Shown here: positions 27,581-36,469 of the stretch, piece after piece
Numbering within the stretch: position 1 is the stretch's first letter
Layout: every line of letters begins with the position of its first letter
Assembly (NCBI RefSeq): GCF_022341425.1
Contig: NZ_JABFUC010000005.1
Coordinates: forward strand, 218,146-282,145
Direction: 5' to 3'
Length of the DNA: 64,000 nt
DNA from: Billgrantia campisalis
Lineage (GTDB): Bacteria > Pseudomonadota > Gammaproteobacteria > Pseudomonadales > Halomonadaceae
The notes under the pieces: generated by a model
The model's database searches: none
Told to the model about the DNA's origin: nothing
The model's input: only the letters and a program-made list of their open reading frames with translations
Program-made: the position numbers and the translations under genes

Positions 27581-28608
27581 TGGCGGGCCTCGCCATCGGC
27601 CGCGCCGGACCCCGCGGCCGGCCCGGCCTTGCGCGGATCGCGCTGGCGCTAGGTGGCCTGCTGCTGCTCGCCGCGCTGGCCAGCCTGCTGCTGGGCGCCG
27701 GCGAGGTCGGCCCCGCCCGGGCGCTGGCGGTGCTGCTGGGTGGCGGCGACGAGGAGGCGCGCTTCGTGGTGGGCGCGCTGCGCGGCCCGCGCACCCTGAT
27801 CGGCATCGTGGTGGGGGTGGCGCTGGGCGTGGCCGGGGCGCTGCTGCAGGCGGTATCGCGCAATCCCCTGGCCGAGCCGGGGCTACTCGGCGTCAGCGCC
27901 GGAGCGGCCTTTGCCGTGGCCCTGGCGCTGTGGCTGGGCGCCAGTGCCGCCACCCTGCGCATTGCCGTGGGCCAGCTCGGCGCCCTGGTCGGCTGCGCCT
28001 GCGTGCTCAGCGTGGTGCGCCTGCGCGGCCTGGGCGGCGACCCGGTGCGCCTGATCCTGGCCGGGGCGACCTTCACGGCGCTACTCGGCTCGCTCACCTC
28101 GCTGCTGCTGCTGTTCGATCAGCGCAGCGCCGACGAAATCCGCTTCTGGGTGATCGGCAGCCTTGCCGGCCGGCGCCTGGAGGACCTGCTGGCGGTGCTG
28201 CCGAGCCTCGCCGTGGCGCTGGGCCTGACCCTGTGGATGGCGCGGCCGCTGGCGGCCCTGGCGCTGGGCGAGCGGGTGGCTGCGGGCCTCGGCCATCGCC
28301 CGGGCCGGGTGCGGCTCGTCGTCGTGCTGGTGGTGGCGCTGCTGGTCGGTGCCGCCACCGCCATCGCCGGTCCCATCGCCTTCGTCGGCCTGGTGGTGCC
28401 CTTCGCCGCCCGCGCCCTGGCCGGGCCGGACATCCGCCGCACCCTGTGGCTCTGCATGCCGCTGGGCCCGCTGATGGTGCTGGGGGCCGACGTGACGTCC
28501 CGGCTGCTGGTGGCACCCTCCGAGCTGCCGCTGGGCGTGCTCACCGCCCTGCTGGGCGCGCCGGTGCTGGTGGCCGTGGTGCGCGCCCGGCGGCTGCCGA
28601 CGCTCTAG
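27580..28608 (+). CDS. FecCD-family ferric-siderophore permease (first)
   Basis: This is a 342-residue inner-membrane permease with about nine to ten helices, starting at the ATG that overlaps the previous stop. The FecCD motifs are present: LLQAVSRNPLAEPGLLGVSAG near residue 85, the RLILAGATF segment and GPIAFVGLVVPFAAR before the ATPase-contact loop. It pairs with the next permease to make a heterodimeric channel. Confidence 0.93.
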   Translation: MAGLAIGRAGPRGRPGLARIALALGGLLLLAALASLLLGAGEVGPARALAVLLGGGDEEARFVVGALRGPRTLIGIVVGVALGVAGALLQAVSRNPLAEPGLLGVSAGAAFAVALALWLGASAATLRIAVGQLGALVGCACVLSVVRLRGLGGDPVRLILAGATFTALLGSLTSLLLLFDQRSADEIRFWVIGSLAGRRLEDLLAVLPSLAVALGLTLWMARPLAALALGERVAAGLGHRPGRVRLVVVLVVALLVGAATAIAGPIAFVGLVVPFAARALAGPDIRRTLWLCMPLGPLMVLGADVTSRLLVAPSELPLGVLTALLGAPVLVAVVRARRLPTL

Positions 28609-28620
28609 CCGGGAGGCCCC

Positions 28621-29739
28621 ATGCTCGAACGACCCCTGACCAGCCGCGACGCGATCGGTCGCCAACCTCAGCGTTTCGCGGCGGATGCAACACGCCAGCC
28701 CGGCGCGCCGTCCGGCTACTGGCGGCTCGCCCATGGCGAGGTCAGCCTGCTGGTGGAGCGCCGCGCCCTGGCCGCCAACCTGCTGCTGCTCGTGCTGCTG
28801 CTGGCCGCCTCGGCTGCCTACCTGATGCTCGGCAGCATCCCGGTCGGCGCCGGGGAGCTGGCGCGGGCGCTGGCCGGCAACGGCGAGGTGGTCAGCGCCT
28901 TCGTGGTGCTGGAGCTGCGTCTGCCGCGGCTGGTCGCCGCCTGGCTCACCGGCGCGGCCTTCGCCGTGGCGGGCTGCCTGATGCAGACCCTGGCCCGCAA
29001 CCGCCTGGCCACGCCGGGCATCATCGGCATCGACAACGGCGCCACCGCCTTCGCCGTGGCCTCCGTGGTGGGCCTGGGGGTGTCGCTGGCGCCGCCGGCC
29101 ATGGCCCTGGCCGGGGCGGCCACCGCGGCGGCCATCACCTTTGGCCTGGCCAGCGGCGGCGATACCCGCGGCTATCGCTTCATCGTCGCCGGCATCGGCA
29201 TCGGCGCGGTGTTCGGCGCCATTACGCAGCTGCTGCTGGCCCGGGTGGGCATCGACACCGCCAACGCCGCCTATCCCTGGACGGTGGGCACCCTCAATGC
29301 GCGTCCGGGCGGGGCGGTGATGGCGCTGGCGGCGGGTCTCGCCCTGGGGCTGCCGCTGGCGTTGGCGCTGTCGCGCCCGCTCACGCTGATGCGTTTCTCC
29401 GACGCCGTGGCCAGCGGGCTCGGGGTGATGCTGCGCCGCCGTCGCGCCCAGGTGCTGGCGCTGTCGGTGTTGTTGACGGCGCTGGCCGTGGCGGTGGCCG
29501 GGCCGGTGGGCATGGTGGGGCTGATCGGCCCCGAGATCGCCCGCTGGCTCGGCTCCTCCCGGGGCGTGCCGCTGGTGGCCTCGGCCCTGGCCGGGGCCCT
29601 GGTGATGGTGCTGGCCGACCTGGTGGGACGGCTGCTGCTGGCCCCCATCGAGCTGCCGGTGGGCATCGTCACCGCCGTGGTCGGCGGGCCCTGGCTGCTG
29701 TGGATCCTGCTGCGACCCGATTCGAGGAGCTCGAGATGA
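28621..29739 (+). CDS. FecCD-family ferric-siderophore permease (second)
   Basis: This is a 372-residue permease. It has an N-terminal cytoplasmic extension of about 50 residues, longer than usual and rich in Arg/Gln, then FecCD helices with LMQTLARNRLATPGIIGIDNG and GMVGLIGPEIARWL. The Asp-Asn-Gly-Ala of the IDNGA stretch, in place of the common VSSGA, is seen in some FepG/IroD-like permeases. Its stop overlaps the ATPase start by four bases. The long N-terminus could mean that the true start is further in, but no better ribosome site was found. Confidence 0.9.
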   Translation: MLERPLTSRDAIGRQPQRFAADATRQPGAPSGYWRLAHGEVSLLVERRALAANLLLLVLLLAASAAYLMLGSIPVGAGELARALAGNGEVVSAFVVLELRLPRLVAAWLTGAAFAVAGCLMQTLARNRLATPGIIGIDNGATAFAVASVVGLGVSLAPPAMALAGAATAAAITFGLASGGDTRGYRFIVAGIGIGAVFGAITQLLLARVGIDTANAAYPWTVGTLNARPGGAVMALAAGLALGLPLALALSRPLTLMRFSDAVASGLGVMLRRRRAQVLALSVLLTALAVAVAGPVGMVGLIGPEIARWLGSSRGVPLVASALAGALVMVLADLVGRLLLAPIELPVGIVTAVVGGPWLLWILLRPDSRSSR

Positions 29740-30548
29740 ATGCACCGACCCTGCCCATCCATCGCCTGGAGGCCGAGGCGCTGCGCCTGGCTCACGGCCG
29801 CACCCCGGTGATCGAGGGCCTGGATCTCGCCCTGCCGCCGGGCCAGGTCACCGCCATCGTCGGCCCCAACGGCTGCGGCAAGTCGACCCTGCTGGCCGGG
29901 CTCGCACGGCTGCACGCCCCCGGGGGCGGCGCGGTGCTGCTCGACGGCGAGGATATCCAGCGCCTGCCGGCCCGCCAGCTGGCTCGGCGCCTGGCGCTGC
30001 TGCCCCAGGAGGCCACGGCGCCGGAGGGCCTGACCGTTCACGACCTGATCCGCTTTGGCCGCCAGCCCCACCAGGGCTGGCTGCGGCAGTGGTCCGCCGA
30101 GGACCAGCGGGTAGTGGAGGAGGCGCTGGCCGCGGCGGGGCTCGAGGCCCTGGCCGAGCGCCCCCTGGAGGCGCTCTCCGGCGGCCAGCGCCAGCGCGCC
30201 TGGATCGCCATGACCATCGCCCAGCAGACCCCGCTGGTGCTGCTCGACGAGCCCACCTCGGCGCTGGACCTCGGCCACCAGCTCGAGGTGTTCGAGCTGG
30301 TGCGCCGCCTGGCCGGCGCCGGGCGCACCCTGGCGCTGGTGCTCCACGACCTGGCCAGCGCCTGCCGCTACGCCGACCACCTGGTGGCCATGCGCGATGG
30401 GCGCATCGTCGCCCAGGGGGCACCGGCCGAGGTGGTCACCGAGGCGCTGGTGCGCGAGCTCTACGGCGTGGCCTGCACCCTGATCCACGACCCCGCCAGC
30501 GGTACGCCGATTCTGACCGACCTGCGCCGGCTCCCCGCCTCCCGCTAG
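29736..30548 (+). CDS. Ferric-siderophore ABC transporter ATP-binding protein
   Basis: This is a 270-residue ATPase of the FecE/FepC type with Walker A (GPNGCGKST), signature [13 protein letters not shown], Walker B (LVLLDEPTSALDL) and switch histidine (LVLHDL). It starts at the ATG at 29736, overlapping the permease stop; the much longer open frame upstream is an out-of-frame shadow of the two permease genes. It completes the four-gene importer. No outer-membrane receptor lies beside this importer, so it may share the receptor encoded at 36.5-38.5 kb or use a distant one. Confidence 0.94.
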   Translation: MNAPTLPIHRLEAEALRLAHGRTPVIEGLDLALPPGQVTAIVGPNGCGKSTLLAGLARLHAPGGGAVLLDGEDIQRLPARQLARRLALLPQEATAPEGLTVHDLIRFGRQPHQGWLRQWSAEDQRVVEEALAAAGLEALAERPLEALSGGQRQRAWIAMTIAQQTPLVLLDEPTSALDLGHQLEVFELVRRLAGAGRTLALVLHDLASACRYADHLVAMRDGRIVAQGAPAEVVTEALVRELYGVACTLIHDPASGTPILTDLRRLPASR

Positions 30549-30636
30549 CGTCGGTTTTAGCAGCATGGGTCGTCGGCATTGGCCGTGGGCCTGTGCCCTC
30601 GGCTATGCTTCGCGGGCTAATGACAAGGAACCGCCG

Positions 30637-32457
30637 ATGACCACGACCGCCTCACCCAACAGCTTCCAGGCGCTGGTGCGCCTGCTGCGCTATGCCCGCG
30701 GCTACCGGCGGCGCATCGTCGCCGCCACCAGCTGCTCGATCGTCAACAAGATCTTCGATATCGCCCCGGAGATCCTGATCGGCGTGGCCATCGACGTGGT
30801 GGTCAACCAGGAGCGCAGCTTCGTCGCGCGGCTGGGCTTCACCACCCCCCAGGAGCAGATCTTCGTCCTGGCGATCCTGACCTTCTTTATCTGGGCCGGC
30901 GAGTCGATCTTCGAGTACCTCTACAAGATCCTGTGGCGCAACCTGGCCCAGCGCCTCCAGGCCGACATGCGCCTGGACACCTACGAGCACGCCCAGCGCC
31001 TGGACATGGCCTACTTCGAGTCGAAGAGCTCGGGGCAGCTGGTGGCCACCATGAACGACGACGTCAACCAGCTGGAGCGCTTCCTGGACGGCGGCGCCAA
31101 CTCGCTGATCCAGGTCGGCGTCACGGTGGTGGCGGTGGGGGCGGTGTTCTTCGTGATCTCGCCGCTGATCGCGCTGCTCGCCTTCACGCCGATTCCGCTG
31201 ATCATCTGGGGCGCCTTCTTCTTCCAGCGCAAGGCGGGGCCGCTTTACGCCGACGTGCGCGAGAAGGTGGGTGACCTGGCCAGCCGGCTCTCCAACAACC
31301 TGGCCGGCATCGCCACCATCAAGAGCTTCACCAGCGAGGCCCGGGAGGCCGAGCGGCTGCGGGAGGTGAGCGAGGCCTACGTGGCGGCCAACCGCCGGGC
31401 GATTCGGGTCAGCTCCGCCTTTATCCCGGTGATTCGCATGGCGATCCTGGCCGGTTTTTTGGCCACCTTCACCGTGGGCGGCATGCTAGCGCTGCGCGGC
31501 GACCTCAACGTGGGCGCCTACGGCGTGCTGGTGTTTCTCACTCAGCGGCTGCTCTGGCCGCTGACGGGTCTCGCCGAGGTGATCGACCTCTTCGAGCGCG
31601 CCATGGCCAGCACCCGGCGCATCCTCGACCTGCTGGCGGTGCCGATCACCGTGCGCGACAACCATGACACACCGCTGACAGAGCCGCTGCGAGGCGAGGT
31701 GGACTTCGAGGGGGTGAGCTTTCGCTATGCGGCAAGCGACGTGGGGGTGGAGAACGTCAGCCTGCACGTGCCCGCCGGCCATACCCTGGCCCTGGTGGGC
31801 GCCACCGGCTCCGGCAAGTCGACCCTGATCAAGCTGCTGCTGCGCTTCTACGACCCCAGCGCCGGGGGGATTCGCATTGACGGCCAGCCCATCGACGCCG
31901 TGAGCCTCGCCTCCCTGCGTGGCGCCATCGGCCTGGTCAGCCAGGACGTCTACCTGTTCGAGGGCAGCGTGCGCGACAATATCGCCTACGGCCGCCCCGA
32001 GGCCAGTGAGGCCGAGGTGGTCGAGGCGGCGAAGACCGCGGAAGCCTGGGAGTTCATCCAGGTGCTGCCCCAGGGGCTCGACACCCCGGTGGGCGAGCGC
32101 GGCGTGCGCCTCTCCGGCGGCCAGCGCCAGCGGTTGTCCCTGGCGCGGGCGCTGCTCAAGGACCCGCCCATCCTGGTGCTGGATGAAGCCACCAGCGCCG
32201 TGGACAACGAGACCGAGGCCGCCATCCAACGCTCGCTGCGCCGCATCGGCCACGGCCGCACCGTGATCATGATCGCCCACCGCCTCTCTACCATCGTCCA
32301 CGCCGACGAGATCGTGGTCATCGAGGGCGGCCGGGTCACGGAGCGGGGCACCCACGACAGCCTGCTCGTGGCTAACGGCCGCTACGCCGCCCAGTGGCGG
32401 GTGCAGACCGGGGCGCTCGCCGCCGACGCCGGACTGGGCGCGCTGCCGAGTGCGTGA
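30637..32457 (+). CDS. ABC transporter, fused permease and ATP-binding domains (exporter type)
   Basis: This is a 606-residue half-transporter that works as a dimer. Six helices (about 25-330) form the ABC type I exporter domain. The nucleotide domain has Walker A (GATGSGKST), signature [16 protein letters not shown], Walker B ([12 protein letters not shown]) and switch His (IAHRLSTI). The start at 30637 has AAGGA 8 bases upstream. Position next to an iron-regulated importer suggests export of a siderophore or processing of an imported one (as with related viuB-linked or YbtPQ-like systems), but lipid or drug export is equally compatible. Confidence 0.9.
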   Translation: MTTTASPNSFQALVRLLRYARGYRRRIVAATSCSIVNKIFDIAPEILIGVAIDVVVNQERSFVARLGFTTPQEQIFVLAILTFFIWAGESIFEYLYKILWRNLAQRLQADMRLDTYEHAQRLDMAYFESKSSGQLVATMNDDVNQLERFLDGGANSLIQVGVTVVAVGAVFFVISPLIALLAFTPIPLIIWGAFFFQRKAGPLYADVREKVGDLASRLSNNLAGIATIKSFTSEAREAERLREVSEAYVAANRRAIRVSSAFIPVIRMAILAGFLATFTVGGMLALRGDLNVGAYGVLVFLTQRLLWPLTGLAEVIDLFERAMASTRRILDLLAVPITVRDNHDTPLTEPLRGEVDFEGVSFRYAASDVGVENVSLHVPAGHTLALVGATGSGKSTLIKLLLRFYDPSAGGIRIDGQPIDAVSLASLRGAIGLVSQDVYLFEGSVRDNIAYGRPEASEAEVVEAAKTAEAWEFIQVLPQGLDTPVGERGVRLSGGQRQRLSLARALLKDPPILVLDEATSAVDNETEAAIQRSLRRIGHGRTVIMIAHRLSTIVHADEIVVIEGGRVTERGTHDSLLVANGRYAAQWRVQTGALAADAGLGALPSA

Positions 32458-32674
32458 GTCGCTGGAGCGCCACCAAGTCTGGATCTACCGGGTGGCGATT
32501 GTGGGCGGCCTGGGGCTGGGCCTCTCCCGGCCCGCAGGTGCCGAGGCCCTGGAGGGTGCGCTGTGGCCGCTGCTCGCGGTCTTGCTCTTCGCCACGTTCA
32601 CCCAGGTGCCGCTGAATCGGCACTCCCTGGCCTTCCTGCGCTGGGTGCCCAGCCGGCTGATCCCCGACCGTTAG
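32450..32674 (+). pseudogene. N-terminal fragment of a BASS/ACR3-like arsenic resistance permease
   Basis: A 74-codon frame starting at a GTG that overlaps the ABC gene stop reads LERHQVWIYRVAIVGGLGLGL and ALWPLLAVLLFATFTQVPL. These are the first two helices of the arsenic resistance/bile-acid symporter family. Full proteins have about 320 residues and ten helices; here the frame ends after RWVPSRLIPDR. The missing eight helices make transport unlikely, so I call it a truncated relic. A real small membrane protein is the less likely reading. Confidence 0.6.
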
Positions 32675-32740
32675 ATCGGAGGTGCCTGCGAGGGAGAACG
32701 CCGCACGGCCATGCCCGGCCTCGAGAGGCAAGCGCCGCGC

Positions 32741-34717
32741 TTACCGGCGTCGCAGGCCCCACATGAAGTAGGCGCCCCCCAGCAGCGAGGCCACCAGGCC
32801 GGCGGGAATCTCCGCGGGGAACAGCAGCTGGCGGCCCAGCCAGTCCGCCAGCACCATCAGCAGGGCGCCGATCAGCGCGGCCCCCAGCAGGTGCACCCGG
32901 GCCCGGGAGAAGCCCGCCAGCCTCGCCATGTGCGGCGCCAGCAGGCCGACGAAGGAGAGCGGGCCCACCACCAGGGTGGCGCAGGCGGTCAGCAGGGCGA
33001 CCAGCAGCAGCAACCCCAGGCGCGCCCGCTCCACACGCACCCCCAGCGCCGCGGCTGTGGCGGCCCCCAGCGGCAGGATGTCCAGCCAGCGGGCGAAGGG
33101 GCTTGCCGCCAGGGCCAGCGTCACGGCGAGCCCCGCGACGACCGCTGCGCTGACGGGATCGACGTAGTAGGTGGAGCCTGAGAGCCAGGCGATGACCTGC
33201 TGGCCGCGGGGATCGCCGCCGGCCAGCACGATGGCACGTACCGCATCGAACAGCGCGGTGATCGCCACCCCGCTGAGCAGCAGCCGCTCGGGCACGAAGC
33301 CGCTGCGTAGGTTGAGCAGAACCAGCACCGCCAGGCTGCCTAGTGCCCCCAGGGTGCCGGCGACGACCAGGGTCAGGTTGCCGGGGGCGGGCAGCAGGAA
33401 GATGGTGGCGATCAGGGCGATGGCGCTGCCGCCACTGATGCCGAGCACCTCAGGGCTGGCCATGGGGTTGGCGGTGACGCGCTGAATCAGGGTGCCGGCG
33501 ATGGCCAGCATCACACCGCTGCCTGCGGCGGCCAGCAGCCGCGGCCAGCGCCACGCCAGCACTGCCTCGTCGAGGGTCATGAACCAGCCGCCGGCCGCCT
33601 GGCCCACCAGCAGGGCGAGCAGGACAGTGGCGGTGAGGCCCAGGGCCAGGCCTGCTGCCAGGCGACCGGGAGCCGGATGGCGCGGCGCCAGGGCCGTGGC
33701 GCCGCCGGGCGGGCGGCCGGTCTCCAGGCGCAGCCGGGGAATCAGCCACAGCAGCAGTGGCGCCCCCAGGGCGGCGGTGGCGGCCCCGGTGGGGATCAGG
33801 GTCGGCAGGGTGCCGGAGAGGTGCTGCAGCAGCAGGTCGGTGGTGGCCAGCAGCAGAGCGCCGAGCAGCGTCGACCAGACGAGCCGCGGCCCCAGACGGC
33901 GGACACCGGCCAGGCGCACGATATTGGGCGCCGCCAGGCCGATGAAGCCGACGACGCCCACCACGCTGACCACGCAGGCTGTGAGGAAGACCGCCAGCCC
34001 CAGCCCCGCCAGGCGCAGGTGCTTCAGCGACACGCCGAGGCTCCTGGCGCTGGCATCGTCGAGCTCGAGCACCACCAGCGGACGCAGCAACAGCCAGGCC
34101 GCGAGACCGCCCAGCAGCAGCCGCGGGGCCAGGAAGGCGGCGTCATGCCAGCCGTTCTGGGCCAGCGAGCCGGCGCCCCAGATCAGCAGCCCCTTGAGGG
34201 TCTCCTGATGAAACAGCAGCAGCACCATGCCCAGGGCCCCGGCATAGAGGTTCACCACCAGACCGGCGAGGACTACCACCGCCGGGGAGAGACCGCGGTG
34301 CCAGGTCAGGGCGAAGACCAGCGCCATGGCGCCGGCTCCCCCGGCCAGGGCCACCCATTCGCGCCCCGCCAGCAGAAGGCCGGGGGCGAGCAGGGTGGCG
34401 GCCATCAGCGCCAGGTTGGCGCCGCTGGCCACCCCCAGGGTGGTGGGGGCGGCCAGGGGGTTGCGCAGCACCTGCTGCATCAGCACCCCGGCCAGGGCCA
34501 GGCCGCCGCCGGCCATCAGCGCCATGGCCAGCCGCGGCCACCAGCTGTAGTGGCGCACCAGCGACGCCGCATTGTCAGGCGTCACCGTCGTCAGCGCGCG
34601 CAGGCCCTCGATGAGCCCCTCCTCGGCGAGCGAGCCGACGACCAGGGCCATCAGCGCCAGCCCCGGCAGCAGGCAGACCAGCGCCTGCGCCCGGCGGCGT
34701 GCCGACTCAGTCCTCAT
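32741..34717 (-). CDS. fhuB: Fe(3+)-hydroxamate ABC transporter permease FhuB (fused double permease)
   Basis: This is a 658-residue inner-membrane permease made of two tandem FecCD domains in one chain, the FhuB layout (E. coli FhuB is about 660). The first half has [21 protein letters not shown] and the second [21 protein letters not shown]. Each half ends with its own [14 protein letters not shown] contact loop. The start overlaps the fhuD stop by 11 bases. It is the last gene of the long minus-strand siderophore locus and imports hydroxamate siderophores delivered by FhuD. Confidence 0.95.
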   Translation of the reverse strand: MRTESARRRAQALVCLLPGLALMALVVGSLAEEGLIEGLRALTTVTPDNAASLVRHYSWWPRLAMALMAGGGLALAGVLMQQVLRNPLAAPTTLGVASGANLALMAATLLAPGLLLAGREWVALAGGAGAMALVFALTWHRGLSPAVVVLAGLVVNLYAGALGMVLLLFHQETLKGLLIWGAGSLAQNGWHDAAFLAPRLLLGGLAAWLLLRPLVVLELDDASARSLGVSLKHLRLAGLGLAVFLTACVVSVVGVVGFIGLAAPNIVRLAGVRRLGPRLVWSTLLGALLLATTDLLLQHLSGTLPTLIPTGAATAALGAPLLLWLIPRLRLETGRPPGGATALAPRHPAPGRLAAGLALGLTATVLLALLVGQAAGGWFMTLDEAVLAWRWPRLLAAAGSGVMLAIAGTLIQRVTANPMASPEVLGISGGSAIALIATIFLLPAPGNLTLVVAGTLGALGSLAVLVLLNLRSGFVPERLLLSGVAITALFDAVRAIVLAGGDPRGQQVIAWLSGSTYYVDPVSAAVVAGLAVTLALAASPFARWLDILPLGAATAAALGVRVERARLGLLLLVALLTACATLVVGPLSFVGLLAPHMARLAGFSRARVHLLGAALIGALLMVLADWLGRQLLFPAEIPAGLVASLLGGAYFMWGLRRR

Positions 34718-35624
34718 GGGACGCCTCCTCCAGGGCGGTGACCAGATGATCGGCGAAGCGCCGCGCCGAGGGCAGGGCGCCGAAGCTCCACACCGGGGGC
34801 AGGGTGATCAGGGCGTCCTGGCGAACGCTGGGCTGCCGCTGCCAGAGACCGCTGCCGGCCAGCGCCGCCTCGACGCCCACCGGGTAGGGTTCCACCACCA
34901 CCAGTTGCGCCTCCAGGCCGACCAGCTGTTCTAGGCCCACCAGCGAGAAGCCCCAGGCGTTGGTCTCTCCATGCCAGGCGTTCTCCAGCCCCAGACGAGC
35001 CATCACGGCCTGGTAGAGCCCGCCCTCGCCGAACACCCGGACATGACGCTCGTCCATGAACTGCACCACCAGCAGCGGCGGTACCCGTGGGGGAAGCCGT
35101 TGCCGCAGGGCCGCCAGCCACGCCTCCGTCTCGATGACCAGCCGCTCGGCGTCCGCTTCCCGTTCGGCCAGGCGACCGACCTCGCGGGTCAGCTCGTGCA
35201 GCTGGCGCCAGGTCTCCCGGCCCGGGGAGTAGAGCGGCAGGTTCGCCACCGGGGCGATGCGCGACAGCCGCGGCGCCAGGTTGGCGAACATCGGCGAGAT
35301 CAGTAGGCGGTCGGGAGCGAGGCTTGCCAGCAGCTCCAGGTTGGGCTGGCTGCGCAGGCCGAGATCGACAGTGGTTTCGGGCAGGCGCGGCGCACCGACC
35401 CAGGCATGGTAGGCATCGATCTGGGCGACCCCGACCGGCGTGACGCCCAGCGCTACCAGGGTCTCGGCCAGGGTCCAGTCCAGGGTGGCGATGGCCGGCT
35501 GGGCCAGGGCGCGTGGCGCCGGCACCAGGGCCAGGGCCAGCAGCAGCGCGAGGAGAACGCGGCGGTGCCACCAGGAAGGCGAGGCCGCAGCGGCCACGGC
35601 AGGGCAGGGGGGTGAGAATATCAT
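34707..35624 (-). CDS. fhuD: Fe(3+)-hydroxamate periplasmic binding protein FhuD
   Basis: This is a 305-residue periplasmic siderophore receptor. The open frame runs back to 36248 through the fhuC antisense, but the ATG at 35624 gives a signal peptide (hydrophobic [19 protein letters not shown], cleavage near residue 42). FhuD-type segments follow: [45 protein letters not shown] and the long-helix hinge. The DLGLR...PNLE motif is shared with E. coli FhuD. It lies between fhuC and fhuB, the E. coli gene order. Confidence 0.93.
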   Translation of the reverse strand: MIFSPPCPAVAAAASPSWWHRRVLLALLLALALVPAPRALAQPAIATLDWTLAETLVALGVTPVGVAQIDAYHAWVGAPRLPETTVDLGLRSQPNLELLASLAPDRLLISPMFANLAPRLSRIAPVANLPLYSPGRETWRQLHELTREVGRLAEREADAERLVIETEAWLAALRQRLPPRVPPLLVVQFMDERHVRVFGEGGLYQAVMARLGLENAWHGETNAWGFSLVGLEQLVGLEAQLVVVEPYPVGVEAALAGSGLWQRQPSVRQDALITLPPVWSFGALPSARRFADHLVTALEEASHED

Positions 35625-35677
35625 CGGGGTGCGGGATTCCGGGGCTGGGGCACTGTGGGGCTGGGGGTCATGGGGCC

Positions 35678-36448
35678 TCAGGTATGGACCAGGGCGACGG
35701 GATGGTGGCCGGCGGGGTGCGGTAGCACCCGCATGGGGATGCCGTAGATGGCCTCCAGGGTGGCCTCGTCCATCAGCTCGGCCGGGGTGCCTCGGGTCAG
35801 TACGTGCCCGCCATGCAGCGCGACCAGGTGGTCGCAGTAGCGCGCTGCCATGTTGACGTCGTGGAGCACGATGACCACGCCGAGCCCCAGGGTCTGGCTG
35901 AGTTCGCGCACCAGCGCCAGCACCTCCACCTGGTGGGCGATGTCCAGCGCGGCGAGGGGTTCGTCGAGCAGCAGGAAGTCGCTGCCCTGAGCCAGCAGCA
36001 TGGCCAGCCAGACCCGCTGGCGTTCGCCACCGGAGAGGGTATCGACCAGGCGGTCGGCGAAGGCCTCGGTGTGGGTGGCAGCGATGGCGCGGTCGATGGC
36101 CGCCTCGTCCTCTCGGGTGTGCCGGCCCAGCAGGCCGCGCCAGGGATAGCGGCCCATGGCCACCAGCTCGCGGCCAAGCAGGTTCTCGGTAGCGGGCAGC
36201 TGCTGGGGCAGGTAGGCCACCCGGCGGGCGAACTCGCGATGCCCCCAATGGGAGAGGGGGCGGCCGGCGAAGTGCAGCGCGCCCTGGCTCGCCGGCTGCT
36301 GGCGCGCCAGCAGCTTGAGCAGGGTCGACTTGCCCGAGCCGTTGTGGCCGATCAGGCCATGCACCCGGCCGCCCTCGAGGGTCAGGTCGGTGGCGGCGAG
36401 CAGTTGCCGTCCATGAACCTCGAAGGTGGCAGCACGGATCTCGAACAT
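35678..36448 (-). CDS. fhuC: Fe(3+)-hydroxamate ABC transporter ATP-binding protein FhuC
   Basis: This is a 256-residue ATPase with Walker A (GHNGSGKST), the Q-loop segment AYLPQQLP, signature LSGGERQRVWLAMLLAQ, Walker B (FLLLDEPLAALD) and switch histidine (VLHDVNMAARYC). The GHNGSGKSTL form and the LLGRELVAMGRYPW stretch are typical of FhuC. It follows the receptor gene after 21 bases and is probably co-transcribed with fhuD and fhuB. Confidence 0.94.
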   Translation of the reverse strand: MFEIRAATFEVHGRQLLAATDLTLEGGRVHGLIGHNGSGKSTLLKLLARQQPASQGALHFAGRPLSHWGHREFARRVAYLPQQLPATENLLGRELVAMGRYPWRGLLGRHTREDEAAIDRAIAATHTEAFADRLVDTLSGGERQRVWLAMLLAQGSDFLLLDEPLAALDIAHQVEVLALVRELSQTLGLGVVIVLHDVNMAARYCDHLVALHGGHVLTRGTPAELMDEATLEAIYGIPMRVLPHPAGHHPVALVHT

Positions 36449-36469
36449 GCGGTGTTTCCTATGTGTTGA

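Noticed and set aside
27429..29735. Upstream extension of the siderophore ATPase frame through both permease genes
   Set aside because: The extension is Arg/Ala/Gly-rich, out of frame with the permeases, and the ATPase has its own ATG overlapping the permease stop.
35625..36248. N-terminal extension of the FhuD frame over fhuC
   Set aside because: It is an out-of-frame shadow of fhuC, and the start at 35624 gives a proper signal peptide.
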